This document shows, piece by piece, positions 8,705 through 19,305 of a stretch of 64,000 nt of DNA; position 1 is the stretch's first letter, and every line of letters begins with the position of its first letter. The position numbers and the translations under genes were made by a program. The DNA is from Sinorhizobium sp. BG8. Lineage in GTDB: Bacteria; Pseudomonadota; Alphaproteobacteria; Rhizobiales; Rhizobiaceae. The stretch is taken from the NCBI RefSeq assembly GCF_016864555.1, contig NZ_CP044011.1, positions 3,367,501 to 3,431,500 on the forward strand, read 5' to 3'. The notes below the pieces were generated by a model. That model saw only the letters and a list, made by a program, of their open reading frames with translations. It was not told the DNA's origin and searched no databases.

Positions 8705-9445
8705 TCAGAATTCCTGTGCCGTCGGACGCAGCACGATCTCATTGATGTCAACGTCGTCTGGTTGCTCGATTGCGAAGGTAATTGCCCTGGCGACGGAACT
8801 GGCGGGGATCGCCGACTTGTAGAATTCCAGGACAGCGCCCTGCGATGTGCCGCTGGTCGTATGCTTGAGATCGCTCTCGACGGCGCCGGGTTCGATGGAC
8901 GTCACCCTCACCTTGCTTCCGACCTCCTGGCGCAACCCCTCTGAGATCGCCCTCACGGCAAACTTGGTACCGGAGTAGACCGTGCCACCCGGCGCGAAGA
9001 CCTTGACGCCCGCGACGGAGCTGATGTTGATGATGTGGCCAGTCTCCTGTTTGAGGAACATCGGCAGGACGGCGGCGATACCGTACAGGGTACCCCTGAG
9101 GTTGACGTCGATCATCGCGTCCCATTCGTCCGTGTTCACTTCCGCCATCGGGCGGATAGGCATCAGTCCTGCATTGTTGATCAGCACATCCAGCTTTCCG
9201 AACTCGGATGCCACCGCGTCGACGACCGCCTTGAACTGGTCCTTGTTGGCCACATCCAGCTCATAGGCTTTCGCCTTGCCGCCCGTGGAGGAAATTCTGG
9301 ACGCGACTTCGTCGAGTTTTCCACGCCGGCGCGCGGCGATCGCAATTTTTGCCCCCTTCGAGGCGAGCATCTGGGCAGTCTCCGCGCCCAGCCCCGTGCC
9401 GCCGCCGGTGATCAGAACGACTTTTCCTTCGATATTGGTCGTCAT
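8705..9445 (-). CDS. Short-chain dehydrogenase/reductase
   Basis: 246-aa classical SDR. It has the NAD(P)-binding TGGGTGLGAE at residues 14-23, NNAG near residue 90, the catalytic Ser in INISSVAG and the Tyr-x3-Lys pair in VYSGTKFAV. Basic residues (AARRRGKLDE) after the second strand suggest NADP preference. It lies between the frameshifted GlcG-like gene (40 bases) and the aldehyde dehydrogenase (about 130 bases), all leftward. It may interconvert an alcohol and the aldehyde that the next enzyme oxidises; this pairing is inference. Confidence 0.88.
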   Translation of the reverse strand: MTTNIEGKVVLITGGGTGLGAETAQMLASKGAKIAIAARRRGKLDEVASRISSTGGKAKAYELDVANKDQFKAVVDAVASEFGKLDVLINNAGLMPIRPMAEVNTDEWDAMIDVNLRGTLYGIAAVLPMFLKQETGHIINISSVAGVKVFAPGGTVYSGTKFAVRAISEGLRQEVGSKVRVTSIEPGAVESDLKHTTSGTSQGAVLEFYKSAIPASSVARAITFAIEQPDDVDINEIVLRPTAQEF

Positions 9446-9485
9446 GTCCTATGCTCCTTTGCTGAAGTGTCGCTTTGCGTATCTG

Positions 9486-9910
9486 CTAGAGCTGCACGCC
9501 GATCGCGGACAGGGCGGCCTGAGCAACTGCTATGTCCTGCTCCACCGATCCGGCGCTTGCCCCGACGGCACCGATCAACCGCCCCTGATGGGTGACAGGG
9601 ATCCCGCCCCGAAGATGATGACGTTGCCGTCGTTGCTCTGGTCGATGCCGAAAAGCGGCTCGCCGGGCTGGGCCAGCGTTGCCAGGTAGTCTGTCTTCTT
9701 GTCGAAGAGCCGCGCCGTGACAGCCTTCTTGATGGCCAGATCGATGCTACCGATGAGTGCGTCGTCCTGCCGGACGAAGGCGATCAAGTGTCCTCCGGCG
9801 TCAACCACCGCGATGTTGTAGGCGATGTCGAATTCGATCGCTTTTGCTTCCGCCGCTGACAGCATCAGCTTGGCGTCGTCCAAAGTCAGTGTAGCGATAA
9901 GCCTGGTCAT
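9486..9910 (-). pseudogene. GlcG/HbpS-like protein gene, frameshifted
   Basis: The intact part reads MTRLIATLTLDDAKLMLSAA from the ATG at 9910 (GGAG upstream), with the family's VVDAGGHLIAFVRQDDA block. The reading frame breaks at 9603-9610, where the expected FGGGIPV (or FGAGIPV) becomes FGAGSLS and stops at 9575. Adding one G restores IPVTHQGRLIGAVGASAG and continues to a TAG at 9486-9488, giving the usual length of about 140 aa. GlcG/HbpS proteins are small haem- or metabolite-binding proteins of uncertain role. Because only one base in a G/C run is missing, either a recent mutation or a sequencing error fits. Confidence 0.75.
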
Positions 9911-10279
9911 CTCCGCTCCTCGCAACTCGATAGCGGCGCATCGGCCAGGCGATCCTTGCGTATCCACGGGACAAGCAGGAGCGCCGGACGTGGCTGGTCC
10001 GCCGTTTGAATGGGATGAAGGCTAGCATCTGGTCCGGGCGGCGCGCGCTAAATGCCGTCAATGTGCGCGAAATCTGGCATGTCACTGCGCCTGCTCGCCT
10101 CAGCAAGGCTCCTCACCGTCAGGTTGTTTCCGCAATCGGTTACCGAGACCGGCCGGAGTCGGCTCCATGTTCCCGTAAATTCGCGATGATAAGCGCTGTT
10201 TAACAGGCTAGGCTAAGCGAGCACGGCTAGGCTCACTCATCCACGCGCCGCAGCGCGGGACGGCACCGAGGTTACTCCA
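9911..10279. other. Intergenic region between divergent units
   Basis: Separates the leftward GlcG/SDR/aldehyde dehydrogenase unit from the rightward cNMP/reductase fusion. It should carry promoters for both. I see no strong palindrome, hairpin or coding signal. Short overlapping frames here lack family features. Confidence 0.4.
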
Positions 10280-11989
10280 ATGGCCGACAGAGGCGACTTC
10301 AACACTGTCAGCAGCCCGATTTCCGTTGAACTGCGTGAAATCCCTGGCGAGGCGTTTCCTCGCCTCACGCCCGATATGGTGGCACGCATCGCCCCGTTCG
10401 GAGGGAGCGATCGTTTCGAGGCCGGTGTGTACTTGTACGAGGTCGGCGATCGGGAGGTCGACTTCTTCGTCATCCTGAACGGGGCGGTCGACGTGTTCGA
10501 GAGTGACGGGCAAGGCGGGCACAAGCTTATCGCCACGCACCGCGAAAACCAGTTCACCGGAGAACTCCATCACCTGAGTGGGCGAGCAGTCCTGGTTTGT
10601 GGGAAGGCCACAGTTCCCACGTCCGTCATCCGCCTTTCCCGCTCTTCCCTGTTGAAACTGGTCAGCGCCGAGCCGGATATCGGAGAAATCATCCTGCGCT
10701 CGTTCATTCTCAGGCGCGCCAGGCTTCTCGAACATGCCGAAGGCGGCACCGTGGTCGTGGGCAATTGCCGCGCGGGAGATACGGTCCGCATCCAGACTTT
10801 TCTGGAAAGGAACGGCTATCCATATCGCTGTCTCGACACCGACGTCGACGTCGACGCGCGGGTTGCCATGGAGTCCTTCCATGCTGACGCCGATAGCCTG
10901 CCGATCGTCGTTCTTAATGGCGTCAGGGTTCTCACCCGGCCGACCAATCATGACCTCGCAGAGGCTCTCGGCATAACGGAGCGGCTGGATCCTTCGCATG
11001 TTTATGACGTGCTCGTCGTTGGTGCAGGGCCATCCGGCCTCGCCGCCGCGGTCTACGCCGCATCCGAGGGCCTGAATACGCTGGTCATCGAGGCCATTGG
11101 TCCAGGCGGCCAGGCGGGCACGAGTTCGCGGATCGAGAACTATCTCGGGTTCCCCATGGGCATCTCGGGACAGGATCTTGCCCGGCGCGCCCAGATACAG
11201 GCGCAACGGTTCGGCGCGCGCTTCGCCGTCGCCGATGCAGCGTTGCGTCTCGACTGCACCTGCTATCCATTCCAGGTGCAACTGGAAGGCGGAGGCGTGG
11301 TGCTTGGACGATCGGTCGTGGTCGCGACTGGCGCGCGGTACCGAAGACTGGACATACCCGAGGCACAGCGCTTCGAAGGGAAAGGAATCCACTACGCTGC
11401 AACGTCGATCGAGGCACAGCTTTGCGAAGGCAGTGAAGTCGCAATAGTCGGCGGTGGAAATTCCGCCGGACAGGCGGCGATCTTCTTGTCCTCACGAGCC
11501 CGGCGCGTACATCTGCTCGTCCGAGGTGACGGGCTTTCGGCGACCATGTCGGACTATCTTGTCGGCCGCATCACCCAGTCCTCGCGGATTGACCTGTATA
11601 CCCGCAGCGAAATCACCTCCCTTGCCGGCGAAGGCTACCTTTCATCGGTCCGCTGGCGACAACACGGGAACGAAGGGTTCGAGCACGAAATCTCCAACCT
11701 TTTCCTGATGATCGGGGCTGTTCCGAACACCGACTGGCTCAACGGTTGCGTTGAACTCGATGATCGGGGTTTCATTCTGACTGGCGACCACTGCAATAGT
11801 GCTCCGCAGAGTTCGCCCTATGCGACGAGCGTCCCGGGAATATTCGCAGTCGGCGACGTTCGTGCCCAATCCGTCAAACGTGTCGCGTCAAGTGTCGGAG
11901 AAGGATCAGTCGTCGTTCACTCGATCCACGGCTGGTTGGCGAACAACCCGGTGGTGCGCAATGTCACGGGTCGCTTGGCGGGCGTTTGA
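10280..11989 (+). CDS. Cyclic-nucleotide-binding / glutaredoxin-like / thioredoxin-reductase-like fusion protein
   Basis: 569 aa in three parts. Residues about 20-150 are a cNMP-binding beta barrel. About 155-228 look like a small thioredoxin/glutaredoxin fold (TFLERNGYPYRCLDTDVD, cis-Pro in LPIVVLNG). About 240-565 are a pyridine nucleotide-disulfide oxidoreductase with FAD site VVGAGPSGLAAAVYAA, a second dinucleotide motif AIVGGGNSAGQAA and the FAD-contacting GDVRAQSVKRVASSVGEG. The redox CATC of thioredoxin reductase is replaced by AATS (near residue 372), so it cannot reduce thioredoxin by the standard dithiol route. A nearby Cys (QLCEG) could serve instead. It converges on the regulator at 12009 with a gap of only 19 bases. 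Confidence 0.85.
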   Translation: MADRGDFNTVSSPISVELREIPGEAFPRLTPDMVARIAPFGGSDRFEAGVYLYEVGDREVDFFVILNGAVDVFESDGQGGHKLIATHRENQFTGELHHLSGRAVLVCGKATVPTSVIRLSRSSLLKLVSAEPDIGEIILRSFILRRARLLEHAEGGTVVVGNCRAGDTVRIQTFLERNGYPYRCLDTDVDVDARVAMESFHADADSLPIVVLNGVRVLTRPTNHDLAEALGITERLDPSHVYDVLVVGAGPSGLAAAVYAASEGLNTLVIEAIGPGGQAGTSSRIENYLGFPMGISGQDLARRAQIQAQRFGARFAVADAALRLDCTCYPFQVQLEGGGVVLGRSVVVATGARYRRLDIPEAQRFEGKGIHYAATSIEAQLCEGSEVAIVGGGNSAGQAAIFLSSRARRVHLLVRGDGLSATMSDYLVGRITQSSRIDLYTRSEITSLAGEGYLSSVRWRQHGNEGFEHEISNLFLMIGAVPNTDWLNGCVELDDRGFILTGDHCNSAPQSSPYATSVPGIFAVGDVRAQSVKRVASSVGEGSVVVHSIHGWLANNPVVRNVTGRLAGV

Positions 11990-12008
11990 GGAAGCACCGG
12001 ACAACGCG

Positions 12009-14860
12009 CTACGTGCTCGCAATGCGTTCAGGATCCTTCAGCTCCGTCAGGAGGTCGCGGGCCTTCTGCAAGTCGGGAGTATCGAGCCCGTCCATGAACT
12101 GACCATATAGCGGCTCAAGTACGCTCTTGGCCTCGTAGATCTGCATTTGGTCTCTCAAGAGGGCGGCGAGATCTGTTGCGCAGCGGATCCGCCACGCCCA
12201 GGCGCCGTTTTCTTCGGCGACCTGCAGCGACTGCCGCAATGTGAAGACTGCTTCTTCGTCGCGCCCAGCCGACCGTTCCTTGACCGCTCTCAGACGCAAC
12301 AATTCGGGCACCATCGATCGCTGCGGTCCGACCTCGAACAGGTAGTCGAGGATGCGCGCCGCTTCCGCCATGCATCCGATCGCGTAGAGGGCTCTTATCA
12401 GTTGTGCGAAATAGAGGTGACGTCCTATCTGTGGCAGTCCATTTCGAAGCTCGACAAACGCTGACATCAGGCCATTCGGGTCCCGGCGCGCGCCAGTCAT
12501 CGCGTCAAGTACTTCGGTGAAGCAGTTTACGAGTGGAATCCATGCTGGCATCCCATGACGATAAATCGTTTCCTTCAACTGCTCGGCATAGTACTTCGCC
12601 AGGGTATACTCCTGGCATTCACACAAAACGAAGAGCGCTCCACGAGTGTAGCAAAAGATGATCGTCCATCCATGATCGGTTTTCGACACTGCCTTTGAAA
12701 CAGCTCTTATCCTTTTCAAGCCGGTCCCGGGGCGAGTGGAACCAAGCCATTGTAATCCACCCAACGTATTTTCTGTTCTAAGCTTCGGATCAAGGTCAAA
12801 CCGAGAGCCTACGCCATCGGCCGCCCCGCGTAGCTCTCGACGCAGTTTCTCCAAACGCGCTATCGCGGATGGGTACTCGCAGCGGATAATGTCCAATTCT
12901 GTCAGAAGATGCTCATGCTCCCAAAGGGCCGAGCGATTGTTCGAACGTATGGCCACGCGCTTCAATGCCCTGAGCGTTTCGCGGGCTACTGTCTGCTGTC
13001 CCGGCAGGATCTGGTACCGCGCCAGAGCACCCAAGGCCTTGCATTCCGCACTTGTATCGGCGACTTCACGTGAAAGTTGGATCGCAGTTTTGAAGGTCGC
13101 GACCGCCTTCTCGGCATCGGCTGATATATAGCTGCTCACTGTCGCCAGCCCTACAAGCAACTTGAGCTTCAGCGCTAGATCATTGCAACTGATGCGATCG
13201 AATTCGGCGAGAGCCTGCTCGCAGTTCCTGCGGGCCTCTTCGCTCAACGACAACTCATGCCATAGAGGCAACCCGGATGAGACCAGTTGCATGCCAAGCA
13301 GTGGATCGCCTCGAACAAAGAGCGCCCAATTGACGGCCTTTCGCAGATCGTCCGCTCGGCTCGCGTAGGCGGTGTGCCACTGCCGCGCTGAAAGGCTCGC
13401 CTGGTCGGCATTCGCGCGAGCGAGGATGTCGAGTACGAGGCGGGCGTAGGCTGCCGTCACATCGCTCAGTTCTCCGGAGGCTTCCAGCAAGTCGCCCGCG
13501 AACGCGCGGGTACTATCGAGAAGGCGATATCGCATTCCGCCTGGCATCTGCTCGACGCTCAACATCGACTTTGCACGCAGCCCGGCAATCGCATCAAAAA
13601 CGATCGTCGGATCCAGCCCGTGGTGGACGACGACACTGACAACTGCATCCATGTCAAACGCGCCCGTGAACACCGAGACGGCACGCAAGATGGCCGCCTC
13701 GCTCGTCGTGAGGAGCGCATAGCTCCACTCCAACGTCGCAAGCAGGGTCTGTTGACGAAGGGGCCCTCCTGATCACGTCCGACGAGTGTGGTGAAGCGAT
13801 CATCGAGTTCCTCGAGGACGTCAGAAGCAGGTCGGGTGATCAGCCGGGACGATACAAGCTCGATGGCGAGGGGCGATCCATCGAGGCGCCTGCATATCTC
13901 AGCAACCGCTGACGCATCTCCATCGCCCATCATGTATCTCCCCTTCTCGGACGCTCGTTCGATGAGAAGTTGGGGCGCGGTGTAACGAAGGACCTGTTCG
14001 GCGGTGTAGCTACGGCCAGGCGGCGGGACTTCGAGAGGACCGAGCCAGAAAACCTCCTCCCGCTTTGCGCGGAGGGCCTGGCGGCTTGTCGCGACGATCC
14101 TCACGTCGCCGGTGTTTGCGAGGACGACATCACAAAGATGGGCGACGGCATTGAGCACATGCTCGCATGTGTCCAGCAGGAGCAGTGCCTTCCTTCGAGC
14201 AAGGAACGACGAGATCGCCTCGAGCCGATCCTGGCTACCTGAACTGATACCAAGCGCTGCGGCAACCGAGGGAATGACGAATTCCTCGCCGACCGCCCGG
14301 GAGAGATCGATGAAAGTGACGAGACCTCCTTCATCGTCTTCGAGCAGCTGCACGGTCGCGACTGCAACTGTCGTCTTTCCAATGCCGCCGGGACCAACGA
14401 TCGTCGTCAGGCGGTTGGCGGCAATCCTGCCGCGCAATTCAGCGATTTCGGCATCCCGCCCGACAACCGTGCCCAGTTCGGGAAACTGGGTGTTTGCCGC
14501 AATGGGCAGATCCGCGATACCAGGAGTATCCACGGCCCCCACCTGATCGCTCAGCCAGTAGCCACGGCCCACGAACGTCCTGATATAGTCCGCCGAGGGG
14601 GAATATTCCCTCAGTGCCCGCCTGAGCGAAGCTATCGTCACCTTCAGATTGGCTTCATGAACGAAAATACCGGGCCAGGCCGCGTTGTACAGCTCCTCCT
14701 TGTGCACCACATCGCCCTTCTTCCGGGCCAGGGCCACGAGCATCTCCATTGCCCGACCGCCGAGATGAACCTCTTCGTCACCGCAGAACAAGCGGCGATG
14801 GTCCCCATGAAGACGGAAAGGACCAAATACGAATACATTCTCCGGTTCCGTCGATACCAT
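12009..14860 (-). pseudogene. Winged-helix/NB-ARC-type ATPase transcriptional regulator, frameshifted
   Basis: About 950 aa when joined. From 14860, residues 1-110 form an OmpR/CadC-type winged helix (FGPFRLHGDHRRLF, then RTFVGRGYWL). A P-loop ATPase follows, with Walker A VGPGGIGKTTVAV and sensor-type LLLDTCEHVL. A long TPR-like C-terminal half runs to 12009. The frame breaks at a G run on the plus strand (13760-13763). Adding one base joins GRDQEGP to LRQQTLLATLEWSYALLTTSE, the conserved post-ATPase helix seen intact as AEAMMDWSYALLSEAD in the sister gene at 16506. Otherwise both halves are well preserved. Members probably sense a ligand through ATPase/TPR domains; the target here is unknown, perhaps the adjacent oxidoreductases. 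Confidence 0.78.
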
Positions 14861-15112
14861 GTCTCCCTCTTCGTGCGGTCGTCATCAGCTCCGCAAGAGA
14901 ATTCAGGTCACAATTAGGCGCTGGTGGTCGCGGCAGTCTCCGGCGATCGTTATCTCTGGCTTGCAATTAGCGCCATTTCTGGTTGAATTTCCACAGTTCC
15001 CTATAGCATGTCACGGCCATCGCCGGTCGGCAAATGTCGTCGGTGGGAATGCGATGCCGGACCCCAAAAACCGACCGCCTGCAGATGACCGCCTCAGGCA
15101 GCTCGCCGCAGG

Positions 15113-16219
15113 TCAATCGTTTTCGAACAGGTCCCGGAAACGATTGGGCTGGGATTGGAGATATTGCTTCGGCACGTGCACCTTTCCACCCAGCTTTGCG
15201 GCGGCATGCCAGGGCCAGTTCGGATCAAAGAGGATCGTCCGGGCGAGCGCCACCATGTCGGCGTCGCCCGTTCCGACAATGGCCTCGGCTTGTTCGAAAC
15301 CTGTAATGAGTCCAACCGCGACGACGGGTATATTGACCTCTTTCTTGACCGCGCGGGCAAACGGAACCTGATAGCCTGGTCCAATCGGGATACGCTGGCC
15401 GGGGTACAGGCCGCCGCTGGATACGTGGATGGTGTCGCAACCGCGCCGCTGCAGTTCCGCAGAGAAATGAAGCGTTTGCTCCAGGTCCCATCCTCCATCG
15501 ACCCAGTCGGTGGCGGACAGCCTGATCGAGACAGGAACGTCAGGGGGCACTTCCGACCGGACAGCATCAAATATTTCGAGTGGAAAGCGCATCCGATTTG
15601 CGAGCGAACCGCCATAAGCATCGCCACGGCGATTGCTCAACGGAGAGAGGAACTGGTGGAGAAGATATCCGTGAGCCGCATGGACCTGGACCAGATCCAA
15701 GCCAAGCTTGGCGGCGCGCCTTGCAGCGGCCGCGAATGCATCGCGAACATGCTTCAGCCCCTCCTTGTCCAGGGCAAGGGATGGGAACTTCCCCTTCCCG
15801 TACCGCAGTTGCGACGGCGCAAGAGTTTGCCAACCGAGTGCTTCTGTCGGCGGAATCTGCAATCCACCTTCCCAGGGAACCTCGGTCGAGGCCTTCCGGC
15901 CCGCATGATTGAGCTGCAATCCAATCGGCATGTCCGTCCAGCGACGGATGCTCTCGAGGATCAGTCCCATCGCCGCATAACACCGCTCGTTCCACAAGCC
16001 GAGGTCGGCATAGGTTATACGGCCTTCCGGCACGACCGCGGTCGCCTCGATCGTCAGCAAAGCCGCTCCGGACAATGCGAGCTTTCCAAGATGAATGAGA
16101 TGCCACTCGTTCATGCAGCCTTCTTCGGCAGAGTACTGGCACATCGGCGCGATCACGATGCGATTGAGAAGATTCAAGCCTCTTATTTTGATGGGTTGGA
16201 ACAGAGCTGCTGTGGACAT
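15113..16219 (-). CDS. NADH:flavin oxidoreductase, old yellow enzyme family (YqjM/XenA-like)
   Basis: 368-aa FMN TIM-barrel enzyme. Such enzymes reduce activated C=C bonds of enals, enones, quinones or nitro compounds. Visible motifs: NRIVIAPMCQYSAEEGCMNEWHL at the N-terminus (the Cys is typical of the thermophilic-like YqjM class), LNHAGRK with the substrate-binding His, VQVHAAHGYLLHQFLSPLSN and the FMN-phosphate region VAVGLI...IVGTGDADMVALAR. The ATG at 16219 has GGAGTG upstream; an earlier start at 16339 would add 40 unrelated residues. It lies between two related winged-helix/ATPase regulators, one probably controlling it. Confidence 0.9.
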   Translation of the reverse strand: MSTAALFQPIKIRGLNLLNRIVIAPMCQYSAEEGCMNEWHLIHLGKLALSGAALLTIEATAVVPEGRITYADLGLWNERCYAAMGLILESIRRWTDMPIGLQLNHAGRKASTEVPWEGGLQIPPTEALGWQTLAPSQLRYGKGKFPSLALDKEGLKHVRDAFAAAARRAAKLGLDLVQVHAAHGYLLHQFLSPLSNRRGDAYGGSLANRMRFPLEIFDAVRSEVPPDVPVSIRLSATDWVDGGWDLEQTLHFSAELQRRGCDTIHVSSGGLYPGQRIPIGPGYQVPFARAVKKEVNIPVVAVGLITGFEQAEAIVGTGDADMVALARTILFDPNWPWHAAAKLGGKVHVPKQYLQSQPNRFRDLFEND

Positions 16220-16505
16220 TAGCTTCACTCCACGTCCTTGACTCAACATCACGAAAAGCTGCGCTGAGGTCCAACTCGGTCTCCGGAAAGGCGGCACCGC
16301 CGCTCCCTCCAACCACCAGACGACCGAGTTCAGGAACAAGATTGATATTTACGCCGGAAAGGCATCAGCAGCGCGCGAATTGTGGTCAAAGCCCGTGAAA
16401 TCTCGGCCGCCGGCGCAGGGTTCGCACTGCGGGGAACGAACCCATCCCATTATTTACCGGATTTAACCTCCGTAGAGAGCGAGGTCCTGTAGTATCGAAA
16501 CGAAT

Positions 16506-18091
16506 ATGTGTGGATCCAGCGCTCGAACGAGGGTCAATCCATTGAGGGCAACCGAAATGGGATATCACGCTAGAAACGGCTTTTTTGGCTTTGGGCCATA
16601 CCAGTTGAACCCGGCGGCAAGGGTTCTTCTGCGAGGTGACGAATTGCTTGCAATAGGCAGCCGCGCTTTCGATATGCTGGTCGCTCTCGTCCAGAACCAT
16701 GGACAGGTCCTCTCCCACGCTGAACTCATGGCGTTCGCATGGCCCGGCCTCAATGTCGAAGCCTCCAACATAAGAGTGCAGATGACACATCTGAGGCGCG
16801 AAATCGGCTGCGGCGAGAACGGCGATCGCTATATCGTCAGCGTGGCGGGCCGTGGCTATAGCTTCGTCGCCCCGGTTATATGGGAAGAGGCGTCGGAGGT
16901 GACGCAGGTCTGGCATGTACCCTTGAGCTACTGCGATTCATCCCGCACGGCACCCTGCGTCCCAAAGGCTTTCCCGCCACGCTTGAGCCATCCGATCGGC
17001 CGAGACGAGAATATTGCCAAGCTTTCGCAGATGGTGGCTGAACGCCGTTTCGTCACCATTGTTGGTGCGGGAGGGGTCGGAAAGACGACCCTTGCCATTT
17101 TGGTGGCCCACGCCGTGCGCATGTTCGAAGATGCGCGTTTTGTCGACCTCAGCACCGTCGATGATGAAGCAGCTGTACCAAGTGCGATTGCCTCGGCGCT
17201 GGAGATCCCCTTTTCAGAAGGTGATGTCATCGGCCGCCTGCGCTCACGACGCGCCCTCGTGGTCCTGGATAATTGCGAGCATGTCATCGACGCTGCGGCT
17301 GATATCGTCGTTTCATTGCTCGGACGGACCAATGGGGTGCATATTCTCGCCACAAGCCGAGAGGCGTTCCGCCTGCCCGGCGAAGCCGTCTTCCTGCTCC
17401 GGCCCCTCGGCGTTCCTCCGCTCACAGGACGTTTGACCGCAGATCAGGCGCTGCTTTGGCCCGCGATCCAGCTTTTCGTGGAGCGTGCGGTTGATAGTGG
17501 CCATCTGGAGCCATTCGTCGACGAACAAGCAGGCACCATAGCGGCCATTTGCAGGAGATTGGACGGTAATCCGCTCGCGATCGAACTGGTGGCGGGCCGC
17601 ATGGGACCATATGGCCTCGACCGGGTCGCGGAACTGTTGGACAACCAGCTCGCCTTGCGTTGGAGAGGCAGCCGATACGCTACGCCGCGCCATCAGACGG
17701 CAGAAGCAATGATGGATTGGAGCTATGCTCTTCTGTCCGAAGCGGACCAGCGGGTCTTCAGGGGGCTGTCGGTATTCCCCGGTGAGTTCTCGCTGGATGC
17801 GGCCATCGCAATGATGGAAGACGATGACTTCGAGCAAGCAGATATCATCGAATCGATCGGCAACCTGATCGACAAGTCCCTCCTTTCCCTTCACCCCGGG
17901 ACGGGCCCGCGCAACTCAAGCTGTCGGGTATCGCCAGGACATATGCGGCGTTGAAGCTTCTTGCCTCCGGGGAGCGCGCGCTTATCGAAGAGAGGCAGCC
18001 TTCCCACCATTCCCCGCCACCTCAACGGCGTCGTGCAGACACGGTTGTCTCTTCGGACGGCGGACAGGCGATGCAGATCCAGGCGTCCTGA
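16506..18091 (+). pseudogene. Second winged-helix/ATPase regulator, frameshifted and truncated
   Basis: Same architecture as the regulator at 12009-14860. The winged helix (residues about 25-120, VAGRGYSFVAPV) is followed by Walker A VGAGGVGKTTLAI, LVVLDNCEHVID and the AMMDWSYALLSEADQRVFRGLSVF segment. The open frame ends at 17954, but restoring one base near 17894-17908 (C/G runs) extends it with AQLKLSGIARTYAALKLLASGE, the family continuation, to a stop at 18089. The large TPR half found in the sister gene (about 450 aa) is then missing, so this copy is truncated beyond the single-base break. It diverges from the old yellow enzyme gene across 286 bases. An internal ATG at 16557 is an alternative start. 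Confidence 0.72.
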
Positions 18092-18373
18092 GCGTCCCCG
18101 CAAATCCGAAGTTCGTGGGCGCGGACTTGCGCCAGTCTCCCGGCACAAGTGGGTTGCATCCCCCCTCCGACGCGACTCTGCCCCGATCTTTGATTGGCAG
18201 ACTTCCACGAGCATAAGGCGATGCGAAGAAGGGAACGCCGGGGAACGTGCGCTCTTCCTGCAGGCGCTGGCCACGTCACAGTCACGGGATTTAACCACAA
18301 TTAACGTGCGTCCGAGGCTTCGGAAGATGAGTATTCCCAACATTCAATTGAGAGGTTCATCGGAGAAGATCGC

Positions 18374-19129
18374 ATGTCCCGGATCCTTGAACTTACCCTT
18401 TGCGCCCTGCTGGCGTTCGCGGGCACATCTTCTCCCGCAGCTGCCGCGGATCCCAAAGCCAGGACCGTCGTCCTTGTTCATGGCGCTTTCGCCGATGGAT
18501 CATCCTGGCAGAAGGTCATTCCCCTATTGCAAAGCGCCGGATTGAAAGTGATCGCCGTCCAGAACCCATTGGAGTCCCTGGAGAGTGACGTGGCCTTCAC
18601 CAAGCGCGCAATCCGCGATGCCGAAGGACCCGTCGTGCTCGTCGGTCATTCCTGGGGCGGCGTCGTCATTACGGAAGCGGGTGGCGATCCGAAGGTCCAA
18701 TCACTGGTTTACGTGGCCGCCTATGCTCCGGATACCGGGCAATCTCTGGTCGATGTCGCCTCCAAATACCCTGAGCAGGAAAGCCGGACGACTTACGTCA
18801 AGGACGAAGATGGGTATCTCAAGATAAGCGATGACGGCATTTCCAGGTACTTCGCCGCGGGCCTCTCCCCGGACGAACAGAGGCTCGTTGCAGTCGTGCA
18901 AGGGCGGTTCCATGTGCGTGCGACCACCGCACCTGTCGGCCATCCCGCCTGGCGGGACAAACCGTCCTTCATGGTTGTGGCGACGGAGGATCAGATCATC
19001 TCTCCCGAGTTGCAAAGGGACCAGGTGAAATCCGCGAATGCCGAGATGGTTGAAGTTCCGTCCGGGCACGTCGCGATGCTGTCCCATCCCAAGGAGGTTG
19101 CGGACCTCATTGTTAAGGCGGCCCAATAG
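18374..19129 (+). CDS. Exported alpha/beta hydrolase
   Basis: 251 aa. Residues 1-24 are a signal peptide with a likely AAA-D cleavage site. The mature part has VLVHGAFADGSSW (oxyanion loop), GHSWGG (nucleophile Ser near residue 93), an acid in VVATEDQIIS and His in PSGHVAMLSHP. This is the esterase-like group often annotated as salicylate-esterase-type hydrolases, acting on small esters. A periplasmic location is expected. It is followed after 176 bases by the DJ-1/PfpI gene, with the same orientation. Confidence 0.85.
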   Translation: MSRILELTLCALLAFAGTSSPAAAADPKARTVVLVHGAFADGSSWQKVIPLLQSAGLKVIAVQNPLESLESDVAFTKRAIRDAEGPVVLVGHSWGGVVITEAGGDPKVQSLVYVAAYAPDTGQSLVDVASKYPEQESRTTYVKDEDGYLKISDDGISRYFAAGLSPDEQRLVAVVQGRFHVRATTAPVGHPAWRDKPSFMVVATEDQIISPELQRDQVKSANAEMVEVPSGHVAMLSHPKEVADLIVKAAQ

Positions 19130-19305
19130 TCTGGGCAGGACGAGCACGTCTCTGCCCGCGCGAAACAACGAGTGTCCGGGTCAATCGCCAACAGGGCCGC
19201 CATGAACTTTCGGTCCTTGGTGAAATCCACCGCCGGCAGGCCCTGCCACGATCGTCATCCGCCGGACCGAACCGATTTTTAACCGCATCGAATGAGGAGG
19301 ATTCT

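Noticed and set aside
10280-11989. Annotating the protein as thioredoxin reductase
   Set aside because: Both active-site cysteines are missing (AATS instead of CATC).
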